Positions 1-8,159 of a stretch of DNA of 64,000 bases are shown in pieces. Position 1 is the stretch's first letter; every line of letters starts with the position of its first letter. Source of the stretch: VHCN01 sp964589935 (lineage in GTDB: Bacteria > Verrucomicrobiota > Verrucomicrobiia > Limisphaerales > VHCN01); NCBI GenBank assembly GCA_964589935.1, contig CAZPVD010000001.1, positions 992,001 to 1,056,000 on the forward strand, written 5' to 3'. The notes under the pieces are model-generated. The model was given only the letters and a program-made list of their open reading frames with translations. It did not search any database and was not told the DNA's origin. Made by a program: the position numbers and the translations under genes.

Positions 1-219
1 GCGCTTGGTTATGATTCCGCGCTTGTGCTCGCCGACGCCATCAAGCGCGCCGGCGGCACCGACGGCGCGAAAGTGCGCGACGCGCTCGCCGCGACGAAGG
101 GCTTCGTTGGTGCGACAGGCAAGACGACCCTTGACGCAGATCGTAACGCGACCAAGCCTGCGGTCATCATCAAGGTCGAGGACGGCAAGTTCAAATACGT
201 GCAAACAGTCGAGCCGTAA
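1..219 (+). CDS. livJ: Branched-chain amino acid ABC transporter substrate-binding protein, C-terminal fragment
   Basis: Only the last 72 codons are present; the gene starts before the window. Reading frame 1 begins A-L-G-Y-D-S-A-L-V-L-A, the alpha-helical segment typical of the C-terminal lobe of LivJ/LivK-type periplasmic binding proteins (Peripla_BP_6 family). It ends in a stop codon at 217-219. The following genes encode the matching LivH and LivM permeases and LivG and LivF ATPases, so this is very probably the binding protein that captures leucine, isoleucine, valine or a related substrate in the periplasm. Substrate specificity cannot be judged from the fragment. Confidence 0.85.
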   Translation, partial: ALGYDSALVLADAIKRAGGTDGAKVRDALAATKGFVGATGKTTLDADRNATKPAVIIKVEDGKFKYVQTVEP

Positions 220-294
220 GCCGCGCGTGGGAGTGGAAACGGGTGAAAAGCGTTTGGCTTCGCCGCGCCTTTCCCGTAAAACGCCCGCGGCACC

Positions 295-1242
295 TTGACC
301 GAGTTCCTTCAACAACTCATCAACGGCCTTTCGCTCGGCGCCATCTACGCGCTGATTGCGCTGGGCTACACGATGGTCTATGGAGTGCTCCGCTTCATCA
401 ACTTCGCCCACAGCGACGTGTTCATGGTCGGCGCGTTCGTCGGCTTCTACGCCGTCGAGAAATGGCATTTTCCGCACGCGTCATTCGCCGGCGGCACGCT
501 CATCCTGATCACGGCGATGCTGCTCTGCGCCGCGCTCGGCGTGCTCATCGAGCGGTTTGCATACCGGCCGCTGCGCGGGCGCTCGACGCTCACGGTGCTC
601 ATCACAGCCATCGGCGTCTCGCTGCTGTTGCAGAACCTCGGCCAAAAAGTTTTTGGCGCGAATCCGAAGTCTTTTCCGAAACTTTTCCCCGAACACACGT
701 TCAATCTCCACTTCGCTTCATCGCCAGACGCCAGCGCGGCTACGGCTAAGAAGGTTGCGGATTCCATCGCCATCTCGACGGATCAAATCGCCGTGTTCGT
801 CGTTACGCTGCTGCTGCTCGCCATGCTTCAGCACATCGTGATGCGGACAAAGATCGGCACGGCGATGCGCGCGCTCTCGTTCAATCCAGTCGCCGCCTCG
901 CTCGTCGGCATCAACAACGACCTCGTTATTTCCTTCACCTTCGCGCTCGGCTCCGCGCTCGCCGCGGCGGGCGGCATCCTCTACGCGCTGAACTATCCCT
1001 CGATTGATCCGCTCATGGGCACGCTGCCGGGACTCAAGGCGTTCGTCGCAGCGGTGCTCGGCGGCATCGGTAACATCCCCGGCGCGGCGCTCGGCGGCGT
1101 GCTGATCGGCCTCATCGAGACACTCGTGGTCGGCCTCGGCGGCTCGACGTATCGCGACGCGGTCGCGTTTGCGGTATTGATTTTAATCCTGCTGTTTCGC
1201 CCGGCGGGACTGCTCGGCAAACTGGAAACGGAGAAGGTCTGA
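295..1242 (+). CDS. livH: Branched-chain amino acid ABC transporter permease LivH
   Basis: A 315-residue polytopic inner-membrane permease of the BPD_transp_2 family. Its N terminus (LINGLSLGAIYALIALGYT) is diagnostic of LivH, and hydrophobic segments recur to the C terminus. It forms half of the membrane channel with LivM. The start is a TTG at 295; an in-frame stop at 277 rules out a longer form, and the LivH homology begins within a few residues of the TTG. The stop codon overlaps the livM ATG by one base, implying translational coupling. Residues 115-160 form a Lys/Pro/Ser-rich loop that is somewhat longer than usual. Confidence 0.93.
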   Translation: MTEFLQQLINGLSLGAIYALIALGYTMVYGVLRFINFAHSDVFMVGAFVGFYAVEKWHFPHASFAGGTLILITAMLLCAALGVLIERFAYRPLRGRSTLTVLITAIGVSLLLQNLGQKVFGANPKSFPKLFPEHTFNLHFASSPDASAATAKKVADSIAISTDQIAVFVVTLLLLAMLQHIVMRTKIGTAMRALSFNPVAASLVGINNDLVISFTFALGSALAAAGGILYALNYPSIDPLMGTLPGLKAFVAAVLGGIGNIPGAALGGVLIGLIETLVVGLGGSTYRDAVAFAVLILILLFRPAGLLGKLETEKV

Positions 1243-2180
1243 TGCTTCCACGCTCGCAACTCGTGTTGCTCGCCGCACTCGCGGCCAGCCTTGTTGTGTC
1301 GCTGTTCTCGGCGAGGATTGACCCCTATTTTCTCGACGTTGCCATCGGCGTCGGCATCAACATCACGCTCGCAGTTAGCCTGAACCTTATCAACGGTTAC
1401 ACGGGACAGTTCTCGCTCGGCCACGCGGGATTCATGGCCGTGGGCGCGTATTCGGCGGCAGTCGTCACGACAAATTTCGGTTCCAAGCTGCTGCCGCTCG
1501 TCGGCGGGCAAACGTGGATTTTGTTTCCGCTGGCGTTGCTCGGTGGCGGCTGCCTCGCAGCGCTTGCGGGCCTGCTCGTTGGCGCGCCGTCACTGCGGCT
1601 CAAGGGCGATTACCTCGCCATCGTCACGCTCGGCTTCGGCGAAATTATCCGGGTCATCCTGCAAAACGTGGACGCCGTTGGCGCATCGCGCGGCATGATT
1701 GGCATTCCCGGCTACACGACGCTGTTTTGGACCTACGGACTCGCTGCGGTGACAGTGTATGTCGTGTGGGCGCTGGTGAACTCGACCTATGGGCGCGGCT
1801 TCATCGCCGTGTGCGATGACGAGGTCGCGGCCGAGGCGATGGGCATCAACGCGACGCGCTACAAGATCACCGCGTTCGTGGTCGGCGCGTTTTTCGCGGG
1901 CGTGGCGGGCGGAATTTACGCGCACTTCAAGCAGTATCTCTCTCCGTCGGGGTTTGCATTCGACAAATCCATCGAGATCGTCGTGATGGTCATCCTCGGC
2001 GGCATGGGCAACAACGTCGGCGTCATCATTGCGGCCGTGCTGCTCACGGTGCTCACCGAGATGCTGCGAAAATTCGGTGACTACCGGATGATCACCTATT
2101 CCGCGCTGCTCATCGTGCTGATGCTCACAAGGCCGCAAGGGCTTTTCACCTGGCCGCTGTGGCGGAAAAAATCCGCGTGA
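1242..2180 (+). CDS. livM: Branched-chain amino acid ABC transporter permease LivM
   Basis: A 312-residue integral membrane protein, the second permease subunit of the Liv system. It carries the family hallmarks: an early N-G-Y-T-G-Q-F-S-L-G-H-A-G segment (residues about 50-62) and a central LRLKGDYLAIVTLGFGEIIR stretch characteristic of LivM. The ATG at 1242 shares its A with the livH stop codon. The 3' end overlaps the possible upstream starts of livG, so the four genes form one compact operon. Confidence 0.93.
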   Translation: MLPRSQLVLLAALAASLVVSLFSARIDPYFLDVAIGVGINITLAVSLNLINGYTGQFSLGHAGFMAVGAYSAAVVTTNFGSKLLPLVGGQTWILFPLALLGGGCLAALAGLLVGAPSLRLKGDYLAIVTLGFGEIIRVILQNVDAVGASRGMIGIPGYTTLFWTYGLAAVTVYVVWALVNSTYGRGFIAVCDDEVAAEAMGINATRYKITAFVVGAFFAGVAGGIYAHFKQYLSPSGFAFDKSIEIVVMVILGGMGNNVGVIIAAVLLTVLTEMLRKFGDYRMITYSALLIVLMLTRPQGLFTWPLWRKKSA

Positions 2181-2182
2181 AC

Positions 2183-2989
2183 ATGGACGCCGCCACGAAG
2201 CCAACCCCTTCTGACGCGCTGCTGCGTTTGGAGAAATGCACCATCCGCTTCGGCGGCTTGACGGCGGTGTCGGAACTCGACCTGCACATCGGCGAGCGCG
2301 AACTCATCGGCCTCATCGGCCCAAATGGGGCGGGCAAGACGACGGTGTTCAATCTCGTGACGGGAGTTTATCAGCCGACCGAGGGCGACATCCGCTTCGG
2401 CGGCTGTTCAATCGTCGGCCGCAAGCCGTATCAGATCACCAGCCACGGCATCGCGCGCACGTTCCAGAATATCCGCCTTTTTCCCAGCTTGAGCGTGCTC
2501 GACAACGTGCGCGTCGCGTTCCACCTGCATTTGCAGCACGACGCGGTGCATTCGCTCACGCGCTTCGGCAGCTTCCTTGCCGAGGAGACGCAGATCACCG
2601 CACGCGTGGTTGAGTTGCTCGACATCTTCGACCTCGGCAAGCATCGCGACGCACCGGCGAAAAGTTTGCCCTACGGCTCTCAACGCCGGCTCGAAATCGT
2701 GCGCGCGCTGGCAACGAAACCCAAACTGCTGCTGCTCGACGAACCGGCCGCCGGCATGAATCCAACGGAGAAGGTCGAGTTGATGAAGCTCATCCGTTTC
2801 GTGAAGGACAAGTTCCAGCTTGCAGTGCTGCTCGTGGAGCACGACATGAAAGTTGTCATGGGCATCTGCGAGCGCATCGCCGTGCTGGACTACGGCGTGA
2901 AGATCGCCGAGGGCACGGCCAACCAAGTGCAACGCGATCCAAAAGTCATCGAGGCGTATCTGGGCGAAGAGCATTTGAAAACCGAGTGA
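2183..2989 (+). CDS. livG: Branched-chain amino acid ABC transporter ATP-binding protein LivG
   Basis: A cytoplasmic ABC ATPase of about 268 residues that powers the LivHM channel. Walker A is GPNGAGKTT (residues about 46-54), the Q-loop region reads R-T-F-Q-N-I-R-L-F, the signature is the LivG variant PYGSQRRLE in place of LSGGQ, and Walker B is LLLLDEPAAGMNP. The start is uncertain: in-frame GTG codons at 2159 and 2177 are possible, but the ATG at 2183 just after the livM stop is the simplest choice. The N terminus is about ten residues longer than many homologues. The end overlaps livF by four bases. Confidence 0.92.
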   Translation: MDAATKPTPSDALLRLEKCTIRFGGLTAVSELDLHIGERELIGLIGPNGAGKTTVFNLVTGVYQPTEGDIRFGGCSIVGRKPYQITSHGIARTFQNIRLFPSLSVLDNVRVAFHLHLQHDAVHSLTRFGSFLAEETQITARVVELLDIFDLGKHRDAPAKSLPYGSQRRLEIVRALATKPKLLLLDEPAAGMNPTEKVELMKLIRFVKDKFQLAVLLVEHDMKVVMGICERIAVLDYGVKIAEGTANQVQRDPKVIEAYLGEEHLKTE

Positions 2990-3702
2990 GCGCGACCCTC
3001 GAAATCAAGGACCTGACCGTGAACTACGGCGCGATCACCGCGCTGCACGGCGTGTCGTTTCAAGTGAAGCAAGGCGACATCGTCACGCTCATCGGCGGCA
3101 ACGGCGCAGGCAAAACGACGACGCTACGCACCGTATCCGGGCTTCTCAAGCCAAAGTCCGGCGAGATTCTTTACGAAGGCCGCAGCGTTCTCGGCGCGAA
3201 GTCGCATGAGCTGGTCGCGCGCGGCATCGCGCACGTGCCCGAGGGCCGCATGGTGTTCGCCAACCTCACCGTGGCCGAAAACCTCCAGATGGGCGCGTAT
3301 CTGCGCCGTGACAAGGACGGCATCGCGAATGACCTCGATTACGTGTCCGGCATTTTCCCGCGGCTGAAGGAACGCGAGACGCAAATCGCCGGGACACTTT
3401 CGGGCGGCGAACAGCAGATGCTCGCCATCGGCCGCGCGCTGATGAGCCGGCCCAAATTCCTCATGCTCGACGAGCCGTCGCTCGGCATCGCGCCGCTGCT
3501 GGTGAAGACGATCTTTGAGAAGATTGTCGAGATCAACCGCACGCAGGGCATCACGATTTTGCTCGTCGAGCAGAACGCAAACCTCGCGCTCGAAGTGTCG
3601 CGCTACGGCTACGTGCTCGAAACGGGACGCGTCATCCTCAGCGACGAATCGAAGGCGCTCCGGCAGAATCCGCAGGTGAAGAGCGCGTATCTCGGCGGAT
3701 GA
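2986..3702 (+). CDS. livF: Branched-chain amino acid ABC transporter ATP-binding protein LivF
   Basis: A 238-residue ABC ATPase, partner of LivG. Walker A is GGNGAGKTT, the signature LSGGEQQML, and Walker B FLMLDEPSLGIAP, all in the form typical of LivF. It starts with GTG inside the GTGA overlap with the livG stop. It is the last gene of the liv operon; the hairpin at 3721-3750 follows it. Confidence 0.94.
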   Translation: MSATLEIKDLTVNYGAITALHGVSFQVKQGDIVTLIGGNGAGKTTTLRTVSGLLKPKSGEILYEGRSVLGAKSHELVARGIAHVPEGRMVFANLTVAENLQMGAYLRRDKDGIANDLDYVSGIFPRLKERETQIAGTLSGGEQQMLAIGRALMSRPKFLMLDEPSLGIAPLLVKTIFEKIVEINRTQGITILLVEQNANLALEVSRYGYVLETGRVILSDESKALRQNPQVKSAYLGG

Positions 3703-3720
3703 TTCGATGACACAAAAGAA

Positions 3721-3750
3721 GCAGGCCCGTTCTCGCGAACGGGCCTGTCT
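3721..3750. terminator. Hairpin terminator between convergent liv and ribosomal operons
   Basis: A perfect 11-bp GC-rich stem (3722-3732 pairing with 3737-3747) with a four-base TCGC loop lies between the livF stop and the rplQ stop. The operons converge here, so the structure probably ends transcription from both sides. Neither side has a long uninterrupted U tract (CACAAAAGAAG on one side, TCTGCTTGCTT on the other), so efficiency in either direction is uncertain. Confidence 0.75.
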
Positions 3751-3770
3751 GCTTGCTTGAAGCTGTTGGA

Positions 3771-4268
3771 CTACTTCGCGGCTTCGGCCGTCTTGGCTTC
3801 CGCCTCGGGCTTCACGGGAGCGGGGGCCTCGGCGGGCGGCGTGAAGTCCACCCATTCGAGGATGGCCTTGTGCGCGGCGTCGCCCTGGCGCTGGCCGAGC
3901 TTGACGATGCGGGTGTAGCCGCCGTTGCGGTCCTTGTAAGTCGGCGCGATGTCCTCGAAAAGGATGCGCACGACGTCTTCATATTTGCGCCAGCGCTCGC
4001 GAAGCACCTTGCCAGGACGGCTGGGCTTGCCCTTGAAATGCGAGCGGCTCTGCGAACGCAAGCGCGCGGCGGCGAGCCGGCGCGCATGAAGGGTGTTCTT
4101 CTTGCCGAGCGTGACCATTTTCTCCGCGACGGAGCGGGCGGCCTTGGCCTTGGCGAGCGTGGTGGTGATGCGCTTGTGCTTGATGAGGTCGCGCACCATG
4201 TTCACGAGCATCGCATTGCGGTGCTCGCCGGTGCGGCCCAGCTTGGCGGTTCGACGAAGGTGACGCAT
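3771..4268 (-). CDS. rplQ: 50S ribosomal protein L17
   Basis: A 165-residue L17; the start MRHLRRTAKLGR at 4268 matches the conserved family N terminus. L17 sits near the peptide exit tunnel. It is the last gene of the alpha operon, 13 bp after rpoA. The protein is roughly 40 residues longer than the E. coli form, mainly through a C-terminal tail rich in Pro, Ala, Glu and Lys. Similar tails recur in other ribosomal proteins of this cluster. Confidence 0.97.
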   Translation of the reverse strand: MRHLRRTAKLGRTGEHRNAMLVNMVRDLIKHKRITTTLAKAKAARSVAEKMVTLGKKNTLHARRLAAARLRSQSRSHFKGKPSRPGKVLRERWRKYEDVVRILFEDIAPTYKDRNGGYTRIVKLGQRQGDAAHKAILEWVDFTPPAEAPAPVKPEAEAKTAEAAK

Positions 4269-4281
4269 AAGTTCGGACGAG

Positions 4282-5289
4282 TTAGATTTTCGGCTCTTCC
4301 TTCGGGGCGTCAAGCAGGCCGGCCTCGAAGGTCATGCCGAGCGTGAGGCCGAGGGCGGAGAGCTTCTCCTTGATTTCGTTCAAGGACTTCTTGCCGAAGT
4401 TGCGATACTTGAGCATCTCCTGCTCGGTCTTCATGGCGAGCTGGCCGACGGTGGTGATGTTCGCGTTGTTGAGGCAGTTGGCGGCGCGGACGGACAGCTC
4501 GATCTCGTTCACGCTCATGTTGAGGAGCTTCTTGAGCTTGTTCTTCTCCTCGTCCTGCTTGTCGGCAACTTCCTCGAACTCGATGGCGTTCTTGTCGTAG
4601 CCGACAAATACGTCGAGGTGGTGCGAAAGAATCGCGGAGGCCTGCGTGAGCGCGTCCGGCGGCGTGATGCGGCCGTCGGTCCAAATCTCAACGACGAGGC
4701 GGTCGTAATCCGTGCGGTTCCCGACGCGCGCGGCCTCGACGCCGTAGCGCACGCGTGTGACGGGCGAGAAGAGCGCGTCAATCGCGATCACGCCGATGGC
4801 TTGGTCGAGCTTTTTGTTTTCGTCGGCTGGGCAGAAGCCGCGGCCCTTCTTGACCTCCAGCTCCATGCTGAACTTTTTCTTTTTGTCCAGCGTGCAGATG
4901 AGCTGGTCGGGGTTGACGATCTCGACGTTCTGGTTCAGCTCGATGTCGCCGGCGGTGACGGCGCCTTCCTTGTTCACCGAGAGATAGAGCGTCTGCGCGT
5001 CGTGCGTGGCGGCCTTGAACTTGATTTTCTTCAGGTTCAGGACGATTTCCGTCACGTCCTCGACGACGCCCTCCACGATGGCGAACTCGTGCTGCGCGCC
5101 CTCGATCTTGCAACTCGTGATGGCCGCGCCCTCGAGCGAGCTGAGAAGCACGCGGCGAAGGGAGTTGCCGATGGTGTGGCCGTAGCCGGGTTCAAACGGC
5201 TCGGCGATGAACTTGCCGTAGGTTTCGGTGTTCGCCTCGTCTGCGGCGAGGCGCTTGGGTTTCTCGAATGGACTCAGTCGGACTGGCAT
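4282..5289 (-). CDS. rpoA: DNA-directed RNA polymerase subunit alpha
   Basis: A 335-residue RpoA. The N-terminal domain (about 1-235) has the assembly motif GYGHTIGNSLRRVLLSSLEG; the C-terminal domain with paired helix-hairpin-helix motifs (R-A-A-N-C-L and F-G-K-K-S-L-N-E-I) binds UP elements and activators. The ATG at 5289 is chosen because GGAAAG precedes it at good spacing and the protein begins MPVRL; a GTG at 5302-5304 would add five residues. It lies between rpsD and rplQ as in most bacteria. Confidence 0.97.
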   Translation of the reverse strand: MPVRLSPFEKPKRLAADEANTETYGKFIAEPFEPGYGHTIGNSLRRVLLSSLEGAAITSCKIEGAQHEFAIVEGVVEDVTEIVLNLKKIKFKAATHDAQTLYLSVNKEGAVTAGDIELNQNVEIVNPDQLICTLDKKKKFSMELEVKKGRGFCPADENKKLDQAIGVIAIDALFSPVTRVRYGVEAARVGNRTDYDRLVVEIWTDGRITPPDALTQASAILSHHLDVFVGYDKNAIEFEEVADKQDEEKNKLKKLLNMSVNEIELSVRAANCLNNANITTVGQLAMKTEQEMLKYRNFGKKSLNEIKEKLSALGLTLGMTFEAGLLDAPKEEPKI

Positions 5290-5389
5290 TTTGTTTCTTT
5301 CCACGCGGTTTTAAACTGGCCTGCGGCGTTTCATTCCCGCCGCGCCGCCGGCCCGTATAACCGCATTATGCCCCGAAGGGCGGTTTCAC

Positions 5390-5998
5390 TTAGCGGGAAT
5401 AAAATTCAACAACAGCCTGCTCGTTGGCGATGGGCTGGATGTCCTCGCGCGAGGGAACACGCATGAGCGTGCCCTTGAGCGCCTCGCGGTCAAACGTCAG
5501 CCAGTCCGGCACGGCGCGGCTGACGGTGCTTTCCAGATTCTTCAACACGATCTGCTTCGAGCGCGTGCTGTCCTTGACCTCGACGACGTCGTTCACCTTC
5601 ACGGCGAAGGACGGGATGCTCACCTTGCGGCCGTTGACCTTGACGTGGCCGTGCGTCACAAGCTGGCGAGCCGCGGGGCGCGTGATCGCAAGACCGAGGT
5701 TGTAAACGACACTGTCGAGGCGCGTCTCAAGAATTTGCAGCATGGTCTCGCCGGTGACGCCGCGCTTGCGAAGCGCACGCTCGTAAACGCCGCGGAACTG
5801 GCGTTCCATCAGACCGTAATAGTAACGAAGCTTCTGTTTCTCAATCAGGCCGAGACCGTAATCGGTGGTCTTGCGGCGCGACTTGGGGCCATGCATGCCG
5901 GGCGGATACGGGCGGCGCTCAAGATACTTCGACGGGCCAAAGATGGCCTGGTTGAAACGTCGGCTAATGCGAAGTCGGGGACCAGTGTAACGAGCCAT
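5390..5998 (-). CDS. rpsD: 30S ribosomal protein S4
   Basis: A 202-residue S4, a primary 16S rRNA binder that also autoregulates alpha operons in several bacteria. It starts MARYTGPRLRISRRF; the C-terminal half has the S4 RNA-binding domain with the motif R-Q-L-V-T-H-G-H-V-K-V-N-G. The N-terminal zinc-binding cysteines of some S4 forms are absent. The gap of about 100 bp to rpoA could hold a regulatory leader, but no specific structure was identified there. Confidence 0.97.
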   Translation of the reverse strand: MARYTGPRLRISRRFNQAIFGPSKYLERRPYPPGMHGPKSRRKTTDYGLGLIEKQKLRYYYGLMERQFRGVYERALRKRGVTGETMLQILETRLDSVVYNLGLAITRPAARQLVTHGHVKVNGRKVSIPSFAVKVNDVVEVKDSTRSKQIVLKNLESTVSRAVPDWLTFDREALKGTLMRVPSREDIQPIANEQAVVEFYSR

Positions 5999-6026
5999 AG
6001 GAAGTGCGGGATGTTCGGATGCGAAA

Positions 6027-6644
6027 CTAGACGCGGCGCTTCTTGCGCGGACGGCAGCCGTTGTGCGGAACAGGCGTGACATCCTTGATGGTGGTGACTT
6101 CGAGGCCGATGGCCTGCAACGCGCGGATGGCAGACTCGCGGCCGGAACCGGGACCCTTCACGCGCACCTCGACTTCGCGAAGCCCGTGGGCCATCGCCTG
6201 GCGCGCGGCGTCCTGCGCCACCTGCTGCGCGGCGAACGCGGTGCTCTTGCGGGAACCCTTGAAACCAACCCGGCCCGCGCTGGACCAACTGATGATGTTG
6301 CCCTGCATGTCGGTGATGGCCACCTGCGTGTTGTTAAACGTCGCAAGGATGGTCGCGATGCCGGTCGTGATGTTCTTCGCGTGCTTGGCCTTGATGATTT
6401 TCTTGCCTGCGTTTTCGTCCGCGAGCAACTCGGCTGCGGTCGGCGCGGCAACAGCGGCGGGCGCGGCGGCGTCTGCTGGCTTGGCGGCAGCAGCGCCATC
6501 GGCGGGTGCGGCGGCGGCTGCGGCGGCAGCGGGCTTTTCAGCCTTCTTCGCCTTGGCAGGCTTTTCGGCAGCGGGCGCGGCGGCTTTTTCCGCCTGCGCG
6601 GCCTCTGCCTTTTTTGGGGCGGGTTTTTTGGGTTCTTCGGCCAT
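6027..6644 (-). CDS. rpsK: 30S ribosomal protein S11 with a long Ala/Lys-rich N-terminal extension
   Basis: The C-terminal ~125 residues are a standard S11, a platform protein near the mRNA exit, with the signature GSRKSTAFAAQ and the end HNGCRPRKKRRV. Ahead of it lies an extension of about 75 residues made almost entirely of Ala, Lys, Pro and Glu, including a run of eight alanines. The usual S11 is about 129 residues; this one is 205. The ATG at 6644 follows directly after rpsM. There is no clear start codon nearer the conserved core, so the extension appears to be translated. Confidence 0.95.
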   Translation of the reverse strand: MAEEPKKPAPKKAEAAQAEKAAAPAAEKPAKAKKAEKPAAAAAAAAPADGAAAAKPADAAAPAAVAAPTAAELLADENAGKKIIKAKHAKNITTGIATILATFNNTQVAITDMQGNIISWSSAGRVGFKGSRKSTAFAAQQVAQDAARQAMAHGLREVEVRVKGPGSGRESAIRALQAIGLEVTTIKDVTPVPHNGCRPRKKRRV

Positions 6645-6675
6645 GTGCTTGGGAATTGGTTGTTGGCGTTAAATC

Positions 6676-7071
6676 TTAGTGGATGCCGACCTTGGCGTTC
6701 GGGTTGCGCTGCACGCCGACGGTCTTGCGCGGGCCTTTGCGCGTGCGGGCGTTCGTCTGCGTGCGCTGGCCACGGACGGGCAGCCCGCGCATGTGGCGGA
6801 GGCCGCGGTAGCACTTGATGGCCTGCAGGCGCTTGAGGTTGAGACCGATCTCGCGGCGAAGGTCGCCTTCGATGACATACTTGCCATCCTGGATCACGTG
6901 AACGATCTGCGAGAGCTGGGCCTCGGTCAGATTTTTCGCGCGAACGGACGGGTCAATGCCCGCCTTCTCGAGGATGACCTTCGAGTTGACGGGGCCGATG
7001 CCGTAGATGTAGCGGAGCGCGATGTCAATGCGCTTCTCGCTCGGAATGTCCACACCAAGAATGCGTGCCAT
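6676..7071 (-). CDS. rpsM: 30S ribosomal protein S13
   Basis: A 131-residue S13, which sits at the head of the small subunit and contacts tRNA and S19. It begins MARILGVDIPSEKRID and includes the helix-two-turn-helix segment followed by the conserved R-G-L-P-V-R-G-Q-R-T motif and the basic tail. Gene order rpmJ-rpsM-rpsK-rpsD is conserved. Confidence 0.97.
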   Translation of the reverse strand: MARILGVDIPSEKRIDIALRYIYGIGPVNSKVILEKAGIDPSVRAKNLTEAQLSQIVHVIQDGKYVIEGDLRREIGLNLKRLQAIKCYRGLRHMRGLPVRGQRTQTNARTRKGPRKTVGVQRNPNAKVGIH

Positions 7072-7077
7072 AATCTG

Positions 7078-7191
7078 TTAGCCCTGACGTTGTTTGTGGC
7101 GCGCGTTGCTGCAGATGACCCGCAGCACGCCCTTGCGCCGGACGATTTTGCAATTTTCGCAAAGTTTTTTTACTGACGCGCGAACTTTCAT
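7078..7191 (-). CDS. rpmJ: 50S ribosomal protein L36
   Basis: A 37-residue L36 of the zinc-ribbon type: MKVRASVKKLCENCK, then C-S-N-A-R-H, supplying the three Cys and one His that bind zinc. Its ATG overlaps the infA stop by four bases, suggesting coupled translation. Confidence 0.96.
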   Translation of the reverse strand: MKVRASVKKLCENCKIVRRKGVLRVICSNARHKQRQG

Positions 7192-7421
7192 TTGTCGTTC
7201 TTCGTTTGCTCGGTCTCGATCACTGCGCCCTTCGACAAGTCGTAGGGCGACATTTCCACGGTCACTTTCTGCCCGGCTGCAATGCGGACGAACTCCATCC
7301 GCAACCGGCCCGACGGGTAGGCAAGCAGCCGGTGGCCGTTGGCCAGCTTCACCCGGCACGTCCGGTTTGCCAGCACTTCTTCCACTATGCCTTCAACCCG
7401 GATGGTGTCCGCGCTGGCCAT
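7188..7421 (-). CDS. infA: Translation initiation factor IF-1
   Basis: A 77-residue S1/OB-fold protein that occupies the ribosomal A site during initiation. The start MASADTIRVEGIVEEVL fits the family, and the core reads R-V-K-L-A-N-G-H followed by S-P-Y-D-L-S-K-G. The ATG at 7421 lies inside the end of map, giving a 37-bp overlap, while the 3' end overlaps rpmJ by four bases. Confidence 0.97.
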   Translation of the reverse strand: MASADTIRVEGIVEEVLANRTCRVKLANGHRLLAYPSGRLRMEFVRIAAGQKVTVEMSPYDLSKGAVIETEQTKNDK

Positions 7422-8158
7422 GTCAAAATTTCCGGCTCGCCCTCGGTCACCACGACCGTGTGCTCGCAGTGGGCCGACGGCAGACCGTCCGCCGTCACCA
7501 CTGTCCAACCGTCTTTCAAAACCTTCACCTGCGCGGCGCCGGCGTTCACCATCGGCTCGATGGCGATCGTCATGCCCGGCTTGAGCTTGGGCGACGATTT
7601 GCCCTGCTCAACAAAGTTCGGCACCTGCGGGTCTTCGTGGACGCTGCGGCCCACGCCGTGCCCGACAAACTCGCGCACCACGTTGAAGCCGTGCGCCTCG
7701 ACGAACTGTTGCACGGCCCGCGAGATGTCAACCACGCGGTTCCCCGCTTTCGCGGCGGAAATTCCTTCATACAACGCCCGCTCGGTCACATCAATCAATT
7801 TCTGCGCCAACAGGTCGCATCCGCCGACGGCCACTGTCTTGGCCGTGTCGCCAATGTAGCCGTTCAACCGCACGCCCACATCGAGGCTGATGATGTCGCC
7901 GAACTGCACCCGCCGCGGCCCGGCCAGCCCGTGCACCACTTCCTCGTTGACCGAGATGCAGATGTTACACGGATACCGCTTGTAGCCGAGGAACGCGCTG
8001 CGCGCCCCGTGCGCCGCAATGCGGCCTGCCGCAAAATCATCAATCTCTTTCGTGCTGATGCCTGGCCGGATGAAGCCCGCGACCTCGTCCAGCACGGTTC
8101 CCGCCACCGTGCCGGCGGCGCGGAGGGCTTCGTGCTCACGTTGGTTCGTAATCGTCAT
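7385..8158 (-). CDS. map: Methionine aminopeptidase, type I
   Basis: A 257-residue metalloprotease that removes the initiator methionine. The pita-bread fold ligands are visible: D in SLDVGV, D in GYIGDTAKT, H in VGHGVGR, E in AIEPMV and E in VVVTEGEPE. The C terminus runs about ten residues past the usual EILT end and reads into infA in another frame, producing an unusually long 37-bp overlap. The secY-adk-map-infA order is common. Confidence 0.96.
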   Translation of the reverse strand: MTITNQREHEALRAAGTVAGTVLDEVAGFIRPGISTKEIDDFAAGRIAAHGARSAFLGYKRYPCNICISVNEEVVHGLAGPRRVQFGDIISLDVGVRLNGYIGDTAKTVAVGGCDLLAQKLIDVTERALYEGISAAKAGNRVVDISRAVQQFVEAHGFNVVREFVGHGVGRSVHEDPQVPNFVEQGKSSPKLKPGMTIAIEPMVNAGAAQVKVLKDGWTVVTADGLPSAHCEHTVVVTEGEPEILTWPARTPSGLKA

Positions 8159-8159
8159 C

